64,000 bases of DNA, from assembly GCA_041228335.1 (NCBI GenBank), contig CP166130.1, positions 434,001 to 498,000 on the forward strand, given 5' to 3'. A model generated the notes under the pieces. It saw only the letters and a list, made by a program, of their open reading frames with translations. It ran no database searches and was not told the DNA's origin. Each line of letters opens with the position of its first letter. Position 1 is the first letter of the stretch. The DNA comes from Alphaproteobacteria bacterium LSUCC0684 (GTDB lineage: Bacteria > Pseudomonadota > Alphaproteobacteria > Puniceispirillales > UBA1172). Below are positions 49,101-55,100 of the stretch, piece after piece. A program made the translations under genes and the position numbers.

Positions 49101-52100
49101 GCGGCAATGTCGATATTTCAACAGGCTCGGTGGTACTGGAACAATTTAACGGCGATATCTATCTTCATGGCAGGTCAGGGAAGATAACCTTCCATCACGA
49201 GGAAATCACCTCCGCGTCGGCTGGCGATATCATCCGTTTTCAGGATGAAGGTCATACGCAGAACGGCCTCCCTCGATGGAGACTGAAGACATCAGGCACC
49301 CCGACGGGGACCGAAGGGGTGGATTACGTCATCATCGGGGAGGTGGTATCAGAGGGAGGCTCGCTCAAGGTCGTTGACAACACCAAGGCGGTGAGCAATC
49401 ACGACTTCACCCAGATCACGGCCCCGCGCGACGAATGGATCATCCAGGATTACAGTTTCAATCTTGCAAATGTGGACGATATCGCGCCGGAATTCACCCC
49501 TCTGCCAGGCGGGATTGACGGCACAACAGGCGCAAGCTGGATCGAATTCGGCCTCACCACCGTCTCCCCCTTCTTCCCCCCGGTTTATGCTTCCACCGGC
49601 AACAGCGGCCGGTTCGACCATACCGGCGGGGAGGTGACCATCAGCGGCACGAGCGCCACCGTCACGGGCGGGGTGATCTACGCCGCCGGCAAGGACCGGA
49701 TCACCTTCGATGGCACGGCCCTGACCGTGGCAGATGGAGGGCAGATCGTTGTTGCCCTTGATGCGAACGGTAAGTACGTTGCCATGGCCTTCGACGAAAG
49801 CAGGGAAACCATTGACGGGACAAACTACAACAATCTGGAGTTTTTCCCTAGCGAGCTCTTCATCCTTGGCGATGTCAGCGACGATGGCAACGGTACCCTC
49901 GTTTTTAAAAGCGCCGGCAGCGACGGCCGGATCAGCCAGATCAGCGCCAGCCAGAGCGCAGGCGAAGGCGAGACCGGCAGTGTCCTCTTTACCCTGACGG
50001 CGACGGACGGGGACAATGTTGCCGGGCAGGCGCCTACGGATATCGTTCGCTACAGCCTTGATCCGGAGGCGGGCGACAACAGGCACTTCATGGTGGACGC
50101 GGCGACAGGCGAGGTGCGTTTTGCCGATGGTGCGTTTGCAAATCTTCCCGAAGAGCAGAACCTGCTCGTGCAGGTGACGGCGAGTTCGGAAAGTTCACTG
50201 CCTGATGGCGGGGGGAGCGTCCCCGGCGGGGGGAGCGTCCCCGGCGGGGCCGGGTCAACCACGGAGGTGGTTGAGGTGGTATACACCTCGCTCCTGGCCA
50301 TGGATGAGTTGCCACGGCAGCATACGCTCTTTGTGCACGGGCTTCAGTTCACCGTTACCGAAGGGGAAGGGGTGGATGTGCAGCAGTACCAGCATCAACT
50401 GGATTTCGGCACGGACGGGCCGTATGAGGTGGATTTCGGGTTGTTCACGGGCTCGGGGAACAATTTCGGGATCTATGTCCAGCAAGCCGAAAAGACGCTG
50501 GCTATTAGCGGATTCAACAGTTCACGCGGGCTCGGCGCGATAGAATTTGCCTCCCCGCAGAAGATCATCACGGCCCTCGGGACAACCCACACCGTCAATA
50601 GCGGCGGTCAGGAAGTTGCACTTACCAGTTTCGGTGATCTTCGTGATATCACTGGCCTCAAGCTTGAGGCGCTTGACCGCCAGACCTATCGTGAAGATGA
50701 AAAACTGGCCCGGGATGTTATCGGCTCGGGCAAGAGGTTTGACGGGGAGCATGTCTTCAGCCGCTCCGGTGCGAATGAGATTGTCGTCTTTGAGGAAATC
50801 GGCGCAGGCCAGGTGCTCACCACCTTCTTGGCCAGCACGAAACGGACCGGGCCGGACGGCACCACGCTTCTGCCCCTGACCTGGAGCCTCAGCGGCGATG
50901 ATGCGGGTGATTTCAGCATCAATGCCGCCACCGGGGCGCTGACACTTACCGGCAATCCCGACGCGGAGACCAAGGCGAGCTATGCCATCACGGTCGAGGT
51001 GAGCGACGGCGTGTCGACAACAAGCCGTGATGTGACGGTACGGGTTCTGGCCTTCAACGATGAGGTGCCGGTGATCACCCAAGGCCCGGCCCTGCAATCC
51101 GGGGTCGTGAAGACAGGCTCGGCGGCGGCGGCAGATACCGATACCGGCCTTGAGATTCTGGTGACCGACGGCGATGGAACCGACAATGCCTTTGTCGGGA
51201 TTGTATCGGACAGCCGGTTCTATCTTGAGGAAACATCGCCGGGGGTTATGCGGCTCGGGGTCAAGAAGGACGCTACAGTTGCGGAATCCGAGGTGACGGG
51301 TGGAAGGCTCAGCGTCGATGTCAAGGTGCATGACGGGCTTCAGTTCAGCAATGAGATCAGCGTCGATGTGCGGTTCCAGATCGGGGATGCGCCGGCGATC
51401 TCGGGTGTCGGTCAGCCATCGGGAACACTCACCGAAAATGCGGGGCTCAACATAGCCAGCCAGACCATCCACGGCATCACCTTCGATGTGGTGGCGGCAG
51501 GTGATTTTGCCCTCGAGTTTGCTCCCCAGACCGGGGGTATCGCCTCGATCAACAGCGAGAAAGCCAATGATGGCGGCCTGGTGATCTGGTACAACAGTTC
51601 CGGTAACACCAACAACGACCAGAACAGGAAAGCCACCTGGCAGGACATTGTCAATCTGCTGAATGATGACAGCCGGGCGCAGAAATATGTTGATAATGTC
51701 GAGGTGGCCTCAGGTACCACGGCAACGGATGTCATCGAAGGTACGCTGGCCGGGACGGATACCGTCTCGGGCCTGACAAATCTTCAGGCATCGATACGTC
51801 TCACCGGCACGGTGGCGGCGACGGATACCGAGGATGATGCGACAAACACGCCCCTCACCTATGCGGCGGCACTGAAACCCGGCTCGAAAGACTATGGTAA
51901 TCTGACGATTGACAGCAACGGCAACTGGACCTTCTTTCTTGATGATACGAAGCCTGATTTCTTCGATCTTGATGACAATGAGCAGGGCACGAGCACCTGG
52001 CTCATTCAGGTGACCGACAGTTCGGGCAACATCACCACCGAAGATCTTGTCATCACCATTGACGGGAAAACGGACCACGCGCCCCAGATTACCTCAAGCG

Positions 52101-55100
52101 GTATCGGCACCGATACCGCCGGGAACACGAATGCCGCTCTTTACGAATACGCCAACCGGACCCCTAACCCTGTCCGGGGCACGATCAAGACGTCAGATGT
52201 CCACGGGCTCGGGTTCACTATCGTTTCCGATGACAGTTTTGAGATCCAGGTGGTCTACACGCCCTCCCTTGACGAGGTCAGCACTGAAGCCCTGTCCGGC
52301 GGGAACGGGTTCAAGATCAGTTATGGCGATAAGCTCGGTCAGTTCGATGCCCTTTGGGAAGAGCTGGTTAATGCGATCAAGAGCGCGATTACCTTGAACA
52401 ATGCGATTTCCGGGCAGAATGCCTATATAGACAATCTGACACATGTCGGCACCGGTGACCTTGGAGAGGATTTCGTCACGGTTGATCCTCTTGCGCCGGC
52501 CAATGATGCGGCGGGCACGACCTGGTATCTGCCCGGCCGTGTCAATGCCAAGGGCAAGCTTGAGATAACAGATGCCGATACGAGGATTTCCGATCTTGTC
52601 ATCACCGCCGCCCTCAAGGATGACGATGGTGATTCGGCAACGGTGACGCCGGAATACGGCACTTTCACCATCGATGCGAGCGGCAACTGGAATTTCGCCC
52701 TCGATCTCCGCTCAAGCGCCCTCCATGATCTCGATACAGGCGAGACGGCCACCACCACTTATACGGTGACGGTGACCGATGCCCAGGTCGAGGATCCGGT
52801 CACGCAGGATCTGGCCTTCACCATCCATGGTTATACCAATGAGGCGCCGGAAATCTCCCGTGTCCACCGGGCCGGGATCGGCTCGCATATTCTCCACGGG
52901 CTCACCTTTGATGTGCTCTCGGAGACGGATTTCAATCTCGAGTTCTGGTGGACATTAAGCGCTACCAGACCCATCTTCGCGCTCGTCCGGCCAGCCATTG
53001 GTTATCAGGGAGATCTTTCCGACTCCACGGCCGACACCTGGCAGGAAATGGTGGATTTCATCAGGAATGTAAGTTCCACTAATTTGAGGCACGCTGGCCA
53101 GGCGGTCTTCCAGGACAATATTGCCAATGTCCGTGTGTCCGATGGATATGATCCGAACTCGCTTATCGGCGGCACGCTCGATCCGGCTCCCGACAGCACC
53201 CCTCGCACCCACCAGGTGCCGGGGATCGACACGACCATCCCGGTGCAGGAAGATCGCGTCCATTCAACTTTCGCCGTCGGAGTCAACTTTGATGCCTGGG
53301 GCCAGGTCATTGCCAGCGATGCCGAGGATGACGCGCTCGGCACGGCGCTCACCTACAGTGCCGCCCTCAAGGATGACGATGGTGATCAGGCAACGGTGAC
53401 GCCGGAATACGGCACCTTCACCATCGATGCCAGCGGCAACTGGAATTTTGCCCTTGATGATGGCAACGCGGCGGTGAACGGGCTTAACAACGGCGACACG
53501 CTTGCCACCACCTACACGGTGACGGTGACGGACCAGTCCGGCCGCACCGACAGCAGGGATATCGACATCACGATTGAAGGCCGCACCGACGGCGCGCCTG
53601 CTTTCCGGGATATCGGCCAGCAGGTCTCAATCTCGGGGCTGACCTTCGAGGTGATAACCCGGGAGGATTTCACCATCGTCTTTATAGACGGCCGACCCGC
53701 CGGGAAGCTTGTCGATATCACGGAGGATGCCGCCACCCGCACCATAACGGTCACCTACTGGGGTGATACCACCACAAACGGGCTCAACAACCGTGACTGG
53801 GCGAGTTGGCAGGATATGGTGGATGCGCTCAATTCCAGCGCCATTGCCACAAAATATTTCACCAATGCGCAGGTGAACGAAACCGCACGGTTTCTGGATT
53901 TTATCGACAACCGGCTTGACGGACTAAGACTTCCTGATGGCTCAGTTAGCAATCTCATAACAGAAGTCCCGGGGCGGCCTGCGATTGGCAATGATACGAC
54001 GGAGGCGATTTCCGGCACGATCCGCGCCGAGGATTTTACCTCCAATGGTATTACCCCCACGTTCACGGCGGAATCCACGCCTGTCTCCGGGGCAAACTAT
54101 GGCACGTTCTCCATCACGGCCAACGGCAACTGGACCTTCACCGTCGATACCGCGCATACCGATGTTGCAAATCTCGCCGTCGGAGATACCCTCGAGACGG
54201 GTTACAGGGTCACGGTCTCGGATGGGGCTCTTACCACAACCGAAGTGCTCAACATTGAGATTGAGGGCAACACGGCGCCGATGATCGAAGGAAATGTGCT
54301 GCCGCTCTCGATCCGTGATGTGCTCTTCATCTATCCCGAAAAGGATGTCGATGTCACGTTTGAAGTCGCCAACAGATCAGGCGCTAATTCTGAAACGGGG
54401 CCGGTCACAATAACGAAAGAGACAGATGCGCAGGGCGCTTCGCGTGTCAAGCTGCTCCACTCTGTTCGCGGCGCTGAGGATACCTGGGACGCCGTGCTGA
54501 ATGCGCTCAATACCGATGCGGTTGCAGGGGAATTCATCAAGGCGGCATCGCTTAATCCCTCCCCGCCAAATGACGATATCTACCTTGATACGGACCGCGA
54601 CGATCCTGGGTATTACAACTACAACTTAGGCGATATTGATCTTGAGCTGTTCACCAATTATGCCCCGTTCCTGACCGCGAGTAACCCCGTTCCCGCCCAT
54701 AGCGAGAGCTATACCCTGAAAGGCAAGAACACCACGCCAACGGTGAAGGAAGACACCATCTCCGAGATCCGCGGGCGGGTCTTTGCCAATGATGCCGAAA
54801 ACCATGCCATCACCTGGTCGGCGGCGCTCAAATCCGGGGCGTCCTATGGTACGTTCGATATCTCCTCCTCCGGTGAATGGATCTTTACCCTTGATAACAG
54901 CGTGGCGGCGGTGCAGGCGCTCAATGACGGCCAGTCACTTACCACCACCTATACCGTCACGGCAGAGGACGTCCTGAAGAGCAACTCCATCCCCCATGAT
55001 ATCACCATCACCATCGAGGGACGGAGTGAGGAAGCCCCGACCGTCGGCACTTTTGAGGAGGATTTTGTCCTTCACGGGCTGACCTTTGATCTCGTCAAGC